This document shows, piece after piece, positions 27,196-35,937 of a DNA stretch of 64,000 bases. Under the pieces are notes generated by a model. It saw nothing but the letters and a program-made list of their open reading frames with translations, was not told the DNA's origin and did not search any database. Position 1 is the first letter of the stretch. The number at the start of each line of letters is the position of its first letter. Both the position numbers and the translations under genes were made by a program. The DNA comes from Belnapia rosea (GTDB lineage Bacteria; Pseudomonadota; Alphaproteobacteria; Acetobacterales; Acetobacteraceae), in contig NZ_FMZX01000006.1 of assembly GCF_900101615.1 (NCBI RefSeq), forward strand, positions 62,001 through 126,000, given 5' to 3'.

Positions 27196-28262
27196 CCTCG
27201 GCCCTGGCCCGCAGCGCAGGTTTTTGCAGCCGCTTCGGCCTGCGCCTGCCGATCCTGCTCGCCCCCATGGCCGGGGCCTGCCCGCCCGCGCTCTCCATCG
27301 CAGTGGCCAATGCGGGGGGCATGGGGGCCTGTGGCGCGCTGCTGATGCAGCCGGCCGCCATCCTCGCCTGGGCGGCGGAGCTGCGCGCCGCCACGAACGG
27401 CCCCTTCAACCTGAACCTCTGGATCCCCGACCCGCCGCCGCGGCGCGACCCGGCCCACGAGGCGGCGCTCCGGCGCTTCCTCGGCGGCTGGGGGCCGGAG
27501 GTGCCACCCGAGGCCGCCGATGCCGCACCGCCCGACTTCGCCGCGCAATGCGAGGCGCTGCTCGAGGCGGCGCCGGCCGCGGTCTCCTCCATCATGGGGC
27601 TTTTCCCCGCGCCCTTCGTCGAGCGGCTGAAGGCGCGGGGCATCACCTGGATGGCCACGGTCTCGACCGTGGCCGAAGCGCGGGCCGCCGAGGCGGCGGG
27701 GGCCGACATCCTGGTCGCGCAGGGGGCGGAGGCCGGTGGCCATCGCGGCAGCTTCGATGCCGGGACGGCCGAGGCAGGGATGGTCGGCCTCCTCGCCCTG
27801 GTGCCCGCCGTGGTGGATGCGGTGCGCCTGCCCGTGGTGGCAACGGGCGGCATCGCCGATGCGCGGGGCGTGGCCGCGGCGCTCGCGCTCGGCGCCTCGG
27901 CGGTGCAGATCGGCACCGGCTTCCTCCGCGCGCCCGAGGCGAGGATCGCGCCGGCCTGGGCCGATGCCCTGGCCGCGACGCCGCCCGAAGGGACGCGGGT
28001 GAGCCGCGTCTTCAGCGGCCGCGCCGGGCGGAGCATCGCCACCGCCTATGTGGCGGCGGCCACCGCGCCGGATGCGCCGCCGCCCGCCCCCTACCCGGTC
28101 CAGCGCGGCCTGACCGGCCCGATGCGGGAGCTGGGCACCAAGGGCAACGACATCGACCGTATCCAGGCCTGGGCCGGGCAGTCGGCCGCCCTCGCCCGGG
28201 CCGAGCCGGCCGGGGAGATCGCCCGCGCGGTCTGGGACGGGGCGCGGCGGCTCCTGGCCTGA
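27192..28262 (+). CDS. Nitronate monooxygenase (2-nitropropane dioxygenase-like)
   Basis: A 356-aa FMN-dependent TIM-barrel enzyme. PILLAPMAGACPPALSIAVAN near the N-terminus, AQGAEAGGHRGSF in the middle (the conserved His), VPVVATGGIAD-type strand (LPVVATGGIADARG) and ALGASAVQIGTGFL for phosphate binding are all present. Oxidises alkyl nitronates such as propionate 3-nitronate. ATG 27192 starts just before the first barrel strand. Probably co-transcribed with the FAH gene. Confidence 0.9.
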   Translation: MTSALARSAGFCSRFGLRLPILLAPMAGACPPALSIAVANAGGMGACGALLMQPAAILAWAAELRAATNGPFNLNLWIPDPPPRRDPAHEAALRRFLGGWGPEVPPEAADAAPPDFAAQCEALLEAAPAAVSSIMGLFPAPFVERLKARGITWMATVSTVAEARAAEAAGADILVAQGAEAGGHRGSFDAGTAEAGMVGLLALVPAVVDAVRLPVVATGGIADARGVAAALALGASAVQIGTGFLRAPEARIAPAWADALAATPPEGTRVSRVFSGRAGRSIATAYVAAATAPDAPPPAPYPVQRGLTGPMRELGTKGNDIDRIQAWAGQSAALARAEPAGEIARAVWDGARRLLA

Positions 28263-28302
28263 GCCTTTGCGCGGCAGGGCCATTGCCCAGGGGAATTCCA
28301 GG

Positions 28303-29175
28303 ATGCCGAGCCGTCGCCACGCCCTTCTCGCGCCCCTTGCCCTGGCGGCCTGCGCCAACCCGTTGCCGGAGGCCGCCGCGCCGGGGCATCCATCCAGGGC
28401 GGCGGCGCTGCTGGCCGGGAGCGCCGAGGCGCATGGGCTGGGCACCTTCCGGCGCATCCGGGATGTCTCCCTTCGCTATGAGGGGGAATGGCCGCCGGTC
28501 ATCGGCCGGCTGCAGCCGGTGCTGGTCGATCAGGGTTTCCGTGGCGGCTCCGAGGAGAGGCTGCTGCCGCGGGAGGGGCTGGTGGCGCAGGCCCATGCCG
28601 GGCCAGCGGGCAGCAAGCAGGTGGTGCGGCGGCCCGGCGCGGTCCGCGTCTGGTTCAACGGGGTGGAGTCGGAGGATGCCGAGCGCCAGGCGGCAGCCGC
28701 CCTGGTCGCCGACGGCTATCTGCTGTTCCTGCTCGGCCCAATGCTGCTGGCCGGCGGCTGGCCGGGCCGGGAGGCGCCGCGCCTCGAACTCGCCGGGGAG
28801 GAGGAGGTGGAGGTCGGCGGCATTCGCCGGCGCTGCGACCTGCTGCGGGCCAGCATGGTGCCCGGCCTCGGCGCCTCGCCCGCCGAGCGGCTGCTGCTCT
28901 TCATCGACCGGGAGGAGCGGCTGATGCGGCGGGTGCGCTTCGGGCTGGAAGGGCTCCGCTCGACCCGCGGCGCGGTGGCCGAGGTGGATGCCTGGGACCA
29001 TGTGACCCTGGGCGGGGTCCGCTGGCCGAGGCGCTTCCACGAGCGGCTGCTGCGGCCCCTCCCCCTGCCCGTGCATGACTGGCGGCTGACCGGCCTCGAT
29101 CTCGACCGCGGAATAGCCCCGCGAGAGATCGAAGGGCCCGCCTTCACCGGCCGCGCCGTGGCGCCGGCCGCCTGA
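28303..29175 (+). CDS. Hypothetical lipoprotein
   Basis: A 290-aa protein with a short signal and lipobox (HALLAPLALAACA), so probably lipidated at the cysteine and membrane-anchored. The mature part alternates beta-rich segments such as KQVVRRPGAVRVWFNGVES, a hydrophobic GYLLFLLGPMLLAGGW stretch and VDAWDHVTLGGVRWPRRFHE near the C-terminus. I do not recognise a named family. An ATG at 28303 follows a CCAGG. It lies 40 bases after the nitronate monooxygenase and converges with hemA, 2 bases apart. Confidence 0.75.
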   Translation: MPSRRHALLAPLALAACANPLPEAAAPGHPSRAAALLAGSAEAHGLGTFRRIRDVSLRYEGEWPPVIGRLQPVLVDQGFRGGSEERLLPREGLVAQAHAGPAGSKQVVRRPGAVRVWFNGVESEDAERQAAAALVADGYLLFLLGPMLLAGGWPGREAPRLELAGEEEVEVGGIRRRCDLLRASMVPGLGASPAERLLLFIDREERLMRRVRFGLEGLRSTRGAVAEVDAWDHVTLGGVRWPRRFHERLLRPLPLPVHDWRLTGLDLDRGIAPREIEGPAFTGRAVAPAA

Positions 29176-29177
29176 GC

Positions 29178-30419
29178 CTATTCCGCCGCCTGGCGGATGG
29201 CGGCAGTCGGCAGCACGGCCTGCAGGGCGGTGACCAGGGCGGCGATCATCGCATCCGTATGGAAGGGCGTGGCGCAGAGGCGCAGCCGTTCCGTGCCGCG
29301 CGGGACGGTCGGGTAGTTGATCGGGGTGGCGTAGATGGCGTGGTCCTCGAGCAGGCGCCGGGCGACCTGCCGGCAGAGCTCCGCCTCGCCGACCCAGACG
29401 GGGACGATATGGCTCGGCCCGTCGAGCCGCGGCAGGCCGGCGGCATCGAGCGCCGATTTCAGCGCCGCCGCCCGCTCGGCCAGCGCCACGCGGCGCTCCG
29501 GCAGGCGCTTCAGCACCCGCACGCTCTCGAGCGCCGCTGCCGCCACGGCGGGCGGCAGGGAGGTGGTGAAGATCAGCCCGCCCGCGGTGCTGCGGATGTA
29601 GTCGACCATGTCGGCATCGCCGGCGATGTAGCCGCCGAAGACGCCGAAGCCCTTGGCGAGCGTGCCCTCGATCAGGTCGACGCGGTGGGCCACGCCGTCC
29701 CGCTCCGAGATGCCGCCGCCGGTCGCGCCGTAGAGGCCGACGGCATGGACCTCGTCGAGATAGGTCATGGCGCCGTAGCGCTCGGCGAGGTCGCAGATGG
29801 CGCCGATCGGGGCGATGTCGCCATCCATGGAATAGACGCTCTCGAAGGCGATCAGCTTGGGCGCCCCGGAGGGCGCGGCGGCCAGCTTCGCCTCCAGGTC
29901 CTGGAGGTCGTTATGCCGCCAGATCACCCGGCCGGCGCCCTTGGCGCCACGCATGCCGGCGATCATCGAGGCGTGGTTCTTGGCATCCGAGAAGACGATG
30001 AAGCCCGGCAGCGCCTCCAGCACCGCGGCGATGCCGGCCTGGTTGGCGATGTAGCCGCTGCCGAAGAGCAGCGCGGCGGGCTTGCCGTGCAGCGAGGCGA
30101 GCTCCGCCTCCAGCGCCACATGCAGCGGCGAGGTGCCGGAGATGTTGCGGGTGCCGCCGGCGCCGGCGCCGTGCTCCTCGACCGCCCGCGCCGCCGCGGC
30201 CAGCACCTGCGGGTGGGCGCCCATGCCGAGATAGTCGTTGGAGGACCAGACCGTCACCTCCCGCACCCCGTCCGGCCGGTGCCAGCGGTAGAGCGGGAAG
30301 CGGCCCGAGAGCTTCTCCAGATGGGCGAATTCGCGGTAACGGCCCTCACGGCGGAGGGCAGCAAGGTTCGCCTGGCAATGGGCGAGGAAGGCGCGGCGCG
30401 TGTCCATCAGGTCCGGCAT
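29178..30419 (-). CDS. hemA: 5-aminolevulinate synthase
   Basis: A 413-aa PLP enzyme that condenses glycine and succinyl-CoA to 5-aminolevulinate, the alphaproteobacterial route into haem. [34 protein letters not shown] (the glycine/CoA site), [16 protein letters not shown] and the PLP lysine K256 in [14 protein letters not shown] identify it. Length is right for the family. ATG 30419 has GGGGGTAT upstream; an ATG at 30407 is an alternative. No other haem genes are adjacent. Confidence 0.93.
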   Translation of the reverse strand: MPDLMDTRRAFLAHCQANLAALRREGRYREFAHLEKLSGRFPLYRWHRPDGVREVTVWSSNDYLGMGAHPQVLAAAARAVEEHGAGAGGTRNISGTSPLHVALEAELASLHGKPAALLFGSGYIANQAGIAAVLEALPGFIVFSDAKNHASMIAGMRGAKGAGRVIWRHNDLQDLEAKLAAAPSGAPKLIAFESVYSMDGDIAPIGAICDLAERYGAMTYLDEVHAVGLYGATGGGISERDGVAHRVDLIEGTLAKGFGVFGGYIAGDADMVDYIRSTAGGLIFTTSLPPAVAAAALESVRVLKRLPERRVALAERAAALKSALDAAGLPRLDGPSHIVPVWVGEAELCRQVARRLLEDHAIYATPINYPTVPRGTERLRLCATPFHTDAMIAALVTALQAVLPTAAIRQAAE

Positions 30420-30579
30420 CTCGAGAATACCCCCGCCATATGTCCGCATCGCGGCAAAAAGCCAATTGATCCAGCGCAACCCAGCCTCCCGTTACAGTCA
30501 TGCGGAAGGCGGTTCCCATGGAGCATGACCGGCAGGTTCGGGTCTTGTCCGAACGGGCGGCCGGGCGCGTGGCGGGGCG

Positions 30580-31176
30580 CTAGCCGTTCAGCAGCCGGTC
30601 GATCTCGGCCTGGGCGAGGTCGGGGCCGGCCTGCTCGGGTGCCGCCACGGTATGCATCATCGCCGTGACCGTGACGGTCTCGACCGGCGCGGCCCCGCCC
30701 GGGATCATTCCCTCCAGCATCTGCTCGACCTGCTGGAGGTGCTGGATGGCCCGGCGGATGCGCTGGCCGGTCACGTCCTGGAAGCTGCAGGCCTCGAAGA
30801 TCGAACTGACCTTCTCGGAGACGAGGCGGAGCGAGGCGGCATCCTGCTTGTCGCCATCCAGCCAGGCCTGGATGGCCTCCGCCGCCTCCATGATGGTGTT
30901 GGCGGCCGCCTCGGTCGCCTGCACCACGGCCTCCAGCTCGACGCCGCTGTTCCGCGTGGTGGCGGCCGGGATGGCAACGAGGCCGGCGATCTGCTCATGG
31001 ATCCGGGTGAGCTGGCCCGAGAGGTTCTCCTCGGAATAGTCGACCAGCTGCACCGTGGCATGCACCTCGGCGCTCAGCTCGGCGATCCGCCGGTCGATGA
31101 AGCCGCGAAGCTCGGCGAACATCCCGCCCATTTCGGCGCGCAGCCCCAGCATCTCCTCGGCGGTTCCTGCCTGCAT
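30580..31176 (-). CDS. CheZ-like protein phosphatase
   Basis: A 198-aa, mostly helical protein. ACSFQDVTGQRIRRAI at residues 129-144 matches the catalytic QDxTGQ segment of CheZ (here D134 and Q138). The C-terminal LAQAEIDRLLNG is a short acidic-hydrophobic tail like the CheY-P-docking helix. Expected to dephosphorylate a CheY-like receiver. The start is supported by AGGAGAGGAAGG. No chemotaxis genes are in the window, so its partner is elsewhere. Divergent from the ATPase gene. Confidence 0.8.
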   Translation of the reverse strand: MQAGTAEEMLGLRAEMGGMFAELRGFIDRRIAELSAEVHATVQLVDYSEENLSGQLTRIHEQIAGLVAIPAATTRNSGVELEAVVQATEAAANTIMEAAEAIQAWLDGDKQDAASLRLVSEKVSSIFEACSFQDVTGQRIRRAIQHLQQVEQMLEGMIPGGAAPVETVTVTAMMHTVAAPEQAGPDLAQAEIDRLLNG

Positions 31177-31281
31177 CGCCTTCCTCTCCTGCCCGGGAGG
31201 TGCCGGGCCCGGGCGGATCATGCGGCCGGAAGAATGAAGACCCTGTTTATGGAACCGCGCCGCTGCGCTACCACCACCGGC

Positions 31282-32760
31282 ATGACGGTCAGCATCGATC
31301 TCGGCCAGACGGATGGCGGCGCCCCTGCGCTGCTCGATCTCGAGGAACTGCTGGCCACAAGGCTGCTGGTCCAGGGCAATTCCGGCTCCGGCAAGTCCCA
31401 CTTGCTGCGGCGGCTGCTGGAGGGCAGCGCCGCCTGGGTCCAGCAGGCGGTGATCGACCCGGAGGGGGATTTCGTCACCCTCGCCGAACGCTACGGCCAT
31501 CTCGTCATCGATGGGGCCGCCCATTCCGAGGCCGGGCTGCAGCTCGCCGCCGAGCGCATCCGCCAGCACCGCGTCTCCGTCGTGCTCGACCTCGAGGGGC
31601 TCGATACCGAGGGGCAGATGCGCCGCGCCGCCGCCTTCCTCGGCGGGCTCTTCGATGTGGACCGCAGCCACTGGACGCCGATGCTGGTGGTGGTGGACGA
31701 GGCGCAGCTCTTCGCCCCCATGGCCGCCGGCGAGGTGGCGGACGAGGCGCGCAAGGTCTCGCTCGGGGCCATGACCAACCTGATGTGCCGTGGGCGGAAG
31801 CGTGGCCTCGCCGGCATCATCGCGACGCAGCGCCTGGCGAAGCTCGCCAAGAACGTCGCGGCCGAGGCCAGCAATTTCCTCATGGGCCGCACCTTCCTCG
31901 ATATCGACATGGCCCGCGCCGCCGACCTGCTGGGGATGGAGAAGCGCCAGGCGGAGATGTTCCGCGACCTGCGGCAGGGGCATTTCATGGCGCTCGGCCC
32001 GGCGCTGGCCCGCCGGCCGCTGCCGGTGCGGATCGGCCCGGTGCAGACCGAGTCGCGTGGCGCGGCGCCGAAGCTGACGCCGCTGCCGGCACAGCCGCTC
32101 GAGGATGCACGGGCCATCATCCTCCAGCCGCCCGCGCCGGAGGCCCCGCGGCCGCGCCGCACCCCGCCGCCCCCGCCGCCCGACATCCTCGCCCAGCTCG
32201 CCGCCGCGCGGCCCACGCCGCCGCCCACCGCCCTGCCGCCACCCTCGCCGGAAGCCGAGGCCGCGCAGCGCCGCCGGCTGGAGGCGGTGATGCGGCAGGT
32301 GCTGGCCGACCCCGAGAGCGGGTACCGCCCGGTCCCGGTGCTCTACCAGGACTTCCTCGTGCGCTGCCGGATCGAGCAGCTCGGCAGCAAGCTGCCCGAC
32401 CTCGTCGCCTTCCGCCGGCTGCTCGCCATCGCCAAGGCGGGCGTGCCGGCCGAGGTGGCGGAGAGCGCGGACTGGGCCGAGGCCACCGCCCGCGCCGCCA
32501 CGCTGCCGGACGATCTCCAGGGCGTCTTCCTGCTGCTGGCCCAGGCCGCGCTGACCGGTGCGCCCTGCCCGTCGGATGCCGCCATCGCCCGCGCCTATGG
32601 GACCCGCTCGGCCAGCCGGGCACGGCGGGCGCTCGGATTCATCGAGGAGCAGGGTGCCATCGTCACCCGGCCGGACCTCACCGGCCGCCGCATCGTGACC
32701 ATCGCCGGAGCGGGCTGGGAGACGGCGCCAGGCCATCCGGAGGCCGAGGCCGCGGCCTGA
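31282..32760 (+). CDS. HerA-like (DUF87) ATP-binding protein
   Basis: A 492-aa P-loop ATPase. Walker A is GNSGSGKS at residues 32-39, a DPEGDFVTLAERYGHLV block follows as in DUF87 proteins, Walker B is MLVVVDEAQLF (D139, E140), and IIATQRLAKL is the sensor glutamine. After residue 240 comes a Pro-rich linker and a separate helical C-terminal domain with GTRSASRARRALGFI, looking like a winged-helix. HerA/FtsK-class ATPases pump DNA or peptide; a role in DNA handling is inference. Start uncertain: ATG at 31282, with in-frame ATGs at 31234 and 31249. Confidence 0.75.
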   Translation: MTVSIDLGQTDGGAPALLDLEELLATRLLVQGNSGSGKSHLLRRLLEGSAAWVQQAVIDPEGDFVTLAERYGHLVIDGAAHSEAGLQLAAERIRQHRVSVVLDLEGLDTEGQMRRAAAFLGGLFDVDRSHWTPMLVVVDEAQLFAPMAAGEVADEARKVSLGAMTNLMCRGRKRGLAGIIATQRLAKLAKNVAAEASNFLMGRTFLDIDMARAADLLGMEKRQAEMFRDLRQGHFMALGPALARRPLPVRIGPVQTESRGAAPKLTPLPAQPLEDARAIILQPPAPEAPRPRRTPPPPPPDILAQLAAARPTPPPTALPPPSPEAEAAQRRRLEAVMRQVLADPESGYRPVPVLYQDFLVRCRIEQLGSKLPDLVAFRRLLAIAKAGVPAEVAESADWAEATARAATLPDDLQGVFLLLAQAALTGAPCPSDAAIARAYGTRSASRARRALGFIEEQGAIVTRPDLTGRRIVTIAGAGWETAPGHPEAEAAA

Positions 32761-32913
32761 GACAGGCCGGGGGTGGATACGCGCAGCGAAACACCCATTG
32801 CCTTCTCCCCAACTGCTGCGGCACACCAGCTCTCCACGCAATTTCGCGAGCAAGGCGGCGCCCATCGGTCGCGTCACGTCGGCACCCACCGTCCGCAGGA
32901 CCACCCCGGCACG

Positions 32914-34917
32914 ATGCTGTCCGCCACCCGCTTCCAGCAGGTCATCCTCGCGGCCGCCGTGATCGTCCCGGCGATGGTCTTCGTGGCAGCCGCCTGGTGG
33001 AACCGGGGCGAGGTGCTGCGCGAGGGGACCGAGGCGGTCGAGCGCACCGCCGCCGTCATGCACGAGCATGTCGCCAAGGTCTTCGACACCGCGGACCTGC
33101 TGCTCGACCGCGTGGAGGACAGGATCGAGGGGCTGCAAGGCGCCCAGGTCGCCGCCGCCGGGACCAGCGACTTCCTGCGGGCGATCAAGCGGCCGCTCGA
33201 GCAATTCGTCTCGGTCTGGGTCGCGGATGCCGATGGCTATGTCCTGGCCGGCAGCCAGGGCTGGGACCGCTCGATCACCATCCGCGACCGCGACTTCTTC
33301 CGGGTCCAGAAGGAGAATGCCAGCGCCGGCACCTATGTCAGCACCGCGTTCAGCGGCCGGGCGACGGCCATCGCCTCCTTCGCCATCAGTCGCCGCCGCC
33401 AGGGGCCGGATGGGCGGTTCGCCGGCACGGTGCATGTCGCCCTCAGCCCCGATTACTTCCAGCATTTCTTCCGCGAGGCAGCACCACCCTACCGTCATTC
33501 CGCCGGGCTGTTCCGGGCCGATGGCGCGCTGCTCGCGCGCGACCCGCCGAGCGGCCAGACCCTCCGTTTCGGCCCTGAAAGCCCGGTCATCCAGGCCATC
33601 CAGCGCCAACCGGAGCGGGGGTTGGTGGATGCGATCTCCAGCATCGACGAGCGGCGGCGCATCTACGCTTACAGCCGGGTCGGGCGCTGGCCCGTCTATG
33701 TCAGCTTCGGCGCCGATGCCGAGGCGCTGCTCGGCCGGTGGCGCGCCAATCTCCGGGCCTATGGGCTGGTCGCCCTGGCTGCGGCCCTGACGCTCGCAGG
33801 CGTTGCCCTGCTCGCGCTGCGCCGCGCCCGGGCGGCGCAGGCGGCGGAGGCGGCGTTGCGGCGGGAGGTCGCGGCCCGGGCGGTGGCGGAGGCACGCCAG
33901 GCGGCCGAGGCGCGGTTCCGGGGCGTCTTCGAAAGCCGCGCGGTCGGCATGTCGGTGCTGGACCTGGCGACCGGCGAGACGCTGCTCGCCAATGACCGGC
34001 ACCTCGAGATGACCAACGGCACCCGGGTCCAGTTCGAGGCCGGGCAATGGGACCCGCGCCGGGCGACGCCGGCGGAATTCCGGCAGCGTGACGAGGACGC
34101 CATCGCCGAGGCCCGCGAGCGCGGCTGGTGGCTGCCCTACGAGAAGGACTACCTGCGCCCCGACGGATCCCGCCTGCCCGTGCGCATCTCCTCCGCCCCG
34201 CTGCCCGGCGAGCCCGGCCGGGTGGTCGTGCTGGTGCAGGACATCTCCGAGCAGCGCGAGGCGGAGATGCGCCGCGACCTGCTGATGCGCGAGGTCGATC
34301 ACCGGGCCAAGAACGCCCTCGCCACGGCGCGCGCCGCCCTGCGCCTGACCCGCGCCCCGACCCTCGACGCCTATATCACCCTGGTCGAGGGCCGGATCAC
34401 GGCCCTGGCCCAGGCCCTGGCCCTGCTCTCCCAGACCCAGTGGCAGGGTGCGGAGCTGGCGAGCCTCCTGCGGGAGGAGCTGTCCCCCTTCCTCGACAGG
34501 ACCGGCACGCCGCAGGCACGGCTCGAGGGGCCGTCCGTGGTGATCGGCGCGAATGCGGTCCAGGCCCTGGCCATGGCGGTGCACGAGCTGGCGACCAACG
34601 CCACCAAATACGGCGCCCTGTCGGTGCCCGATGGCCGGCTCACCCTCCGCTGGGAGGTGCTGCCGGGCACGGGCGACGACGCGGCCGGGCAGTTCCGCCT
34701 TATCTGGCAGGAGCGCGGGGGCCCGCCGGTGAAGGCGCCGCCGCTCGAGCGCGGCTTCGGCACGCGGGTGCTGAATGCAACGCTTGCGCGCCAGCTGGGC
34801 GGCACGGTGCGCCAGCACTGGGACGAGCCCGGCCTCACCTGCGAAGTCACGTTGCCCGCCGCCCGCGTCCTCGCCCAGGCCGAGGACAGAAGCGGCCACG
34901 GCCACGATCCCGCCTGA
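32914..34917 (+). CDS. HWE-family sensor histidine kinase with Cache and PAS domains
   Basis: A 667-aa membrane sensor. Helix near residues 8-28, a periplasmic Cache-type domain to about 275, a second helix near 280-305, a PAS domain about 325-450, then the HWE kinase core: phospho-acceptor H463 in EVDHRAKNALATARAAL, N-box HELATNATKYGALS, and W598-Q-E600 in the WQERGGP motif that names the family. ATG 32914 begins just before the first helix; a GTG at 32773 is an unlikely alternative. No response regulator is adjacent. Confidence 0.88.
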   Translation: MLSATRFQQVILAAAVIVPAMVFVAAAWWNRGEVLREGTEAVERTAAVMHEHVAKVFDTADLLLDRVEDRIEGLQGAQVAAAGTSDFLRAIKRPLEQFVSVWVADADGYVLAGSQGWDRSITIRDRDFFRVQKENASAGTYVSTAFSGRATAIASFAISRRRQGPDGRFAGTVHVALSPDYFQHFFREAAPPYRHSAGLFRADGALLARDPPSGQTLRFGPESPVIQAIQRQPERGLVDAISSIDERRRIYAYSRVGRWPVYVSFGADAEALLGRWRANLRAYGLVALAAALTLAGVALLALRRARAAQAAEAALRREVAARAVAEARQAAEARFRGVFESRAVGMSVLDLATGETLLANDRHLEMTNGTRVQFEAGQWDPRRATPAEFRQRDEDAIAEARERGWWLPYEKDYLRPDGSRLPVRISSAPLPGEPGRVVVLVQDISEQREAEMRRDLLMREVDHRAKNALATARAALRLTRAPTLDAYITLVEGRITALAQALALLSQTQWQGAELASLLREELSPFLDRTGTPQARLEGPSVVIGANAVQALAMAVHELATNATKYGALSVPDGRLTLRWEVLPGTGDDAAGQFRLIWQERGGPPVKAPPLERGFGTRVLNATLARQLGGTVRQHWDEPGLTCEVTLPAARVLAQAEDRSGHGHDPA

Positions 34918-35028
34918 GGTATCGTTTTACTTTTGCATCAATTTGGGCAAGATCGGCGGGTCCGGCAGGAGGCGGGGCCCGTGTGGTGGTGGAAGCAGCG
35001 ACAAGCAAGCCAGGCCGGGCCGGCGCCC

Positions 35029-35850
35029 ATGGCGGCCGCCCCCCGGTCGCCGCAAGGCTTCGGTGAAAGTACGGCGCCGGCTGCCTTCGCCCGCGGCGCC
35101 GAGGCCGGCAGCCTGCTCGACCAGCCGCCTGCGGCGCCCACGCTGCCTGCCCGCCTCCCGGCCGAATTGCCTTTCCCGAGCACCGGGCCGCATGGCCATC
35201 GCGCCCGGATGCGCGACAAGCTGCTGGATCGCGGCGCCGATGCGCTGGCGGATTACGAGTTGCTGGAGATGCTGCTCTTCTTCGCGATGCCGAAGGGCGA
35301 CACCAAGCCGCTGGCCAAGGCCCTGATCAACCGCTTCGGCAGCTTCGGCGCCGTGCTGGCGGCGCCGCAGGACCAATTGCTGGCGACGCGCGGCCTCGGA
35401 CCGCACAGCGTCGCCGCCCTGAAGCTGGTGCAGGCTTCCGCGCTGCGCCTGGCCCGGGCCGAGGTGATCGACATGCCGGTGCTCAACCGGTGGGACCGGC
35501 TGATCGAGTACCTCACGGCGGCGCTGGCGCATGAGAAGGTCGAACAGTTCCGGGTGCTCTTCCTCGATACCCGCAACCGGCTGATCGCCGACGAGGCGCA
35601 GGCCCGTGGCACCGTGAACCATACCCCGGTCTATCCACGCGAGGTCGTGAAGCGGGCACTCGACCTGCATGCCACGGCGCTCATCCTCGTCCACAACCAC
35701 CCATCGGGAGACCCGACCCCGTCACGAGAGGACCTGGCGATGACGCAGGAGGTCAAGACCGCCGCTGCCGTGCTCGGCATCCAGCTCCATGATCACCTGG
35801 TCATCGGCAAGGGCCGGCATCTCAGCTTCCGGCGAGAAGGATTGTTGTAG
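35029..35850 (+). CDS. radC: RadC-family JAB domain protein
   Basis: A 273-aa RadC homologue. A Pro/Ala-rich N-terminal extension of about 55 residues precedes the helix-hairpin-helix region ([18 protein letters not shown]). The MPN/JAB metalloprotease-type motif is intact: [15 protein letters not shown] from residue 222 supplies H222, H224 and D235-equivalent ligands after LILV. Biochemical role of RadC is unresolved. Start uncertain: ATG 35029 or TTG 34933. It sits between two HWE kinases on the same strand. Confidence 0.88.
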   Translation: MAAAPRSPQGFGESTAPAAFARGAEAGSLLDQPPAAPTLPARLPAELPFPSTGPHGHRARMRDKLLDRGADALADYELLEMLLFFAMPKGDTKPLAKALINRFGSFGAVLAAPQDQLLATRGLGPHSVAALKLVQASALRLARAEVIDMPVLNRWDRLIEYLTAALAHEKVEQFRVLFLDTRNRLIADEAQARGTVNHTPVYPREVVKRALDLHATALILVHNHPSGDPTPSREDLAMTQEVKTAAAVLGIQLHDHLVIGKGRHLSFRREGLL

Positions 35851-35937
35851 GCGAACGCATCCTGCGCTCCGGCGATATGCATGCATGTGACCGCACGCTG
35901 GCGCTGCTGCGATGGGATGAAAGCTTGAGGGTGTCGC

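Noticed and set aside
30480-30579. A 22-codon plus-strand ORF between hemA and the CheZ-like gene
   Set aside because: No ribosome site, no similarity and composition expected by chance.
30580-34905. A 1441-codon open frame on the minus strand across the ATPase and HWE kinase genes
   Set aside because: Beyond the CheZ-like gene it is an antisense shadow in very GC-rich sequence; its composition is His/Arg/Gly-rich and it has no domain, while the plus-strand genes have clear motifs.
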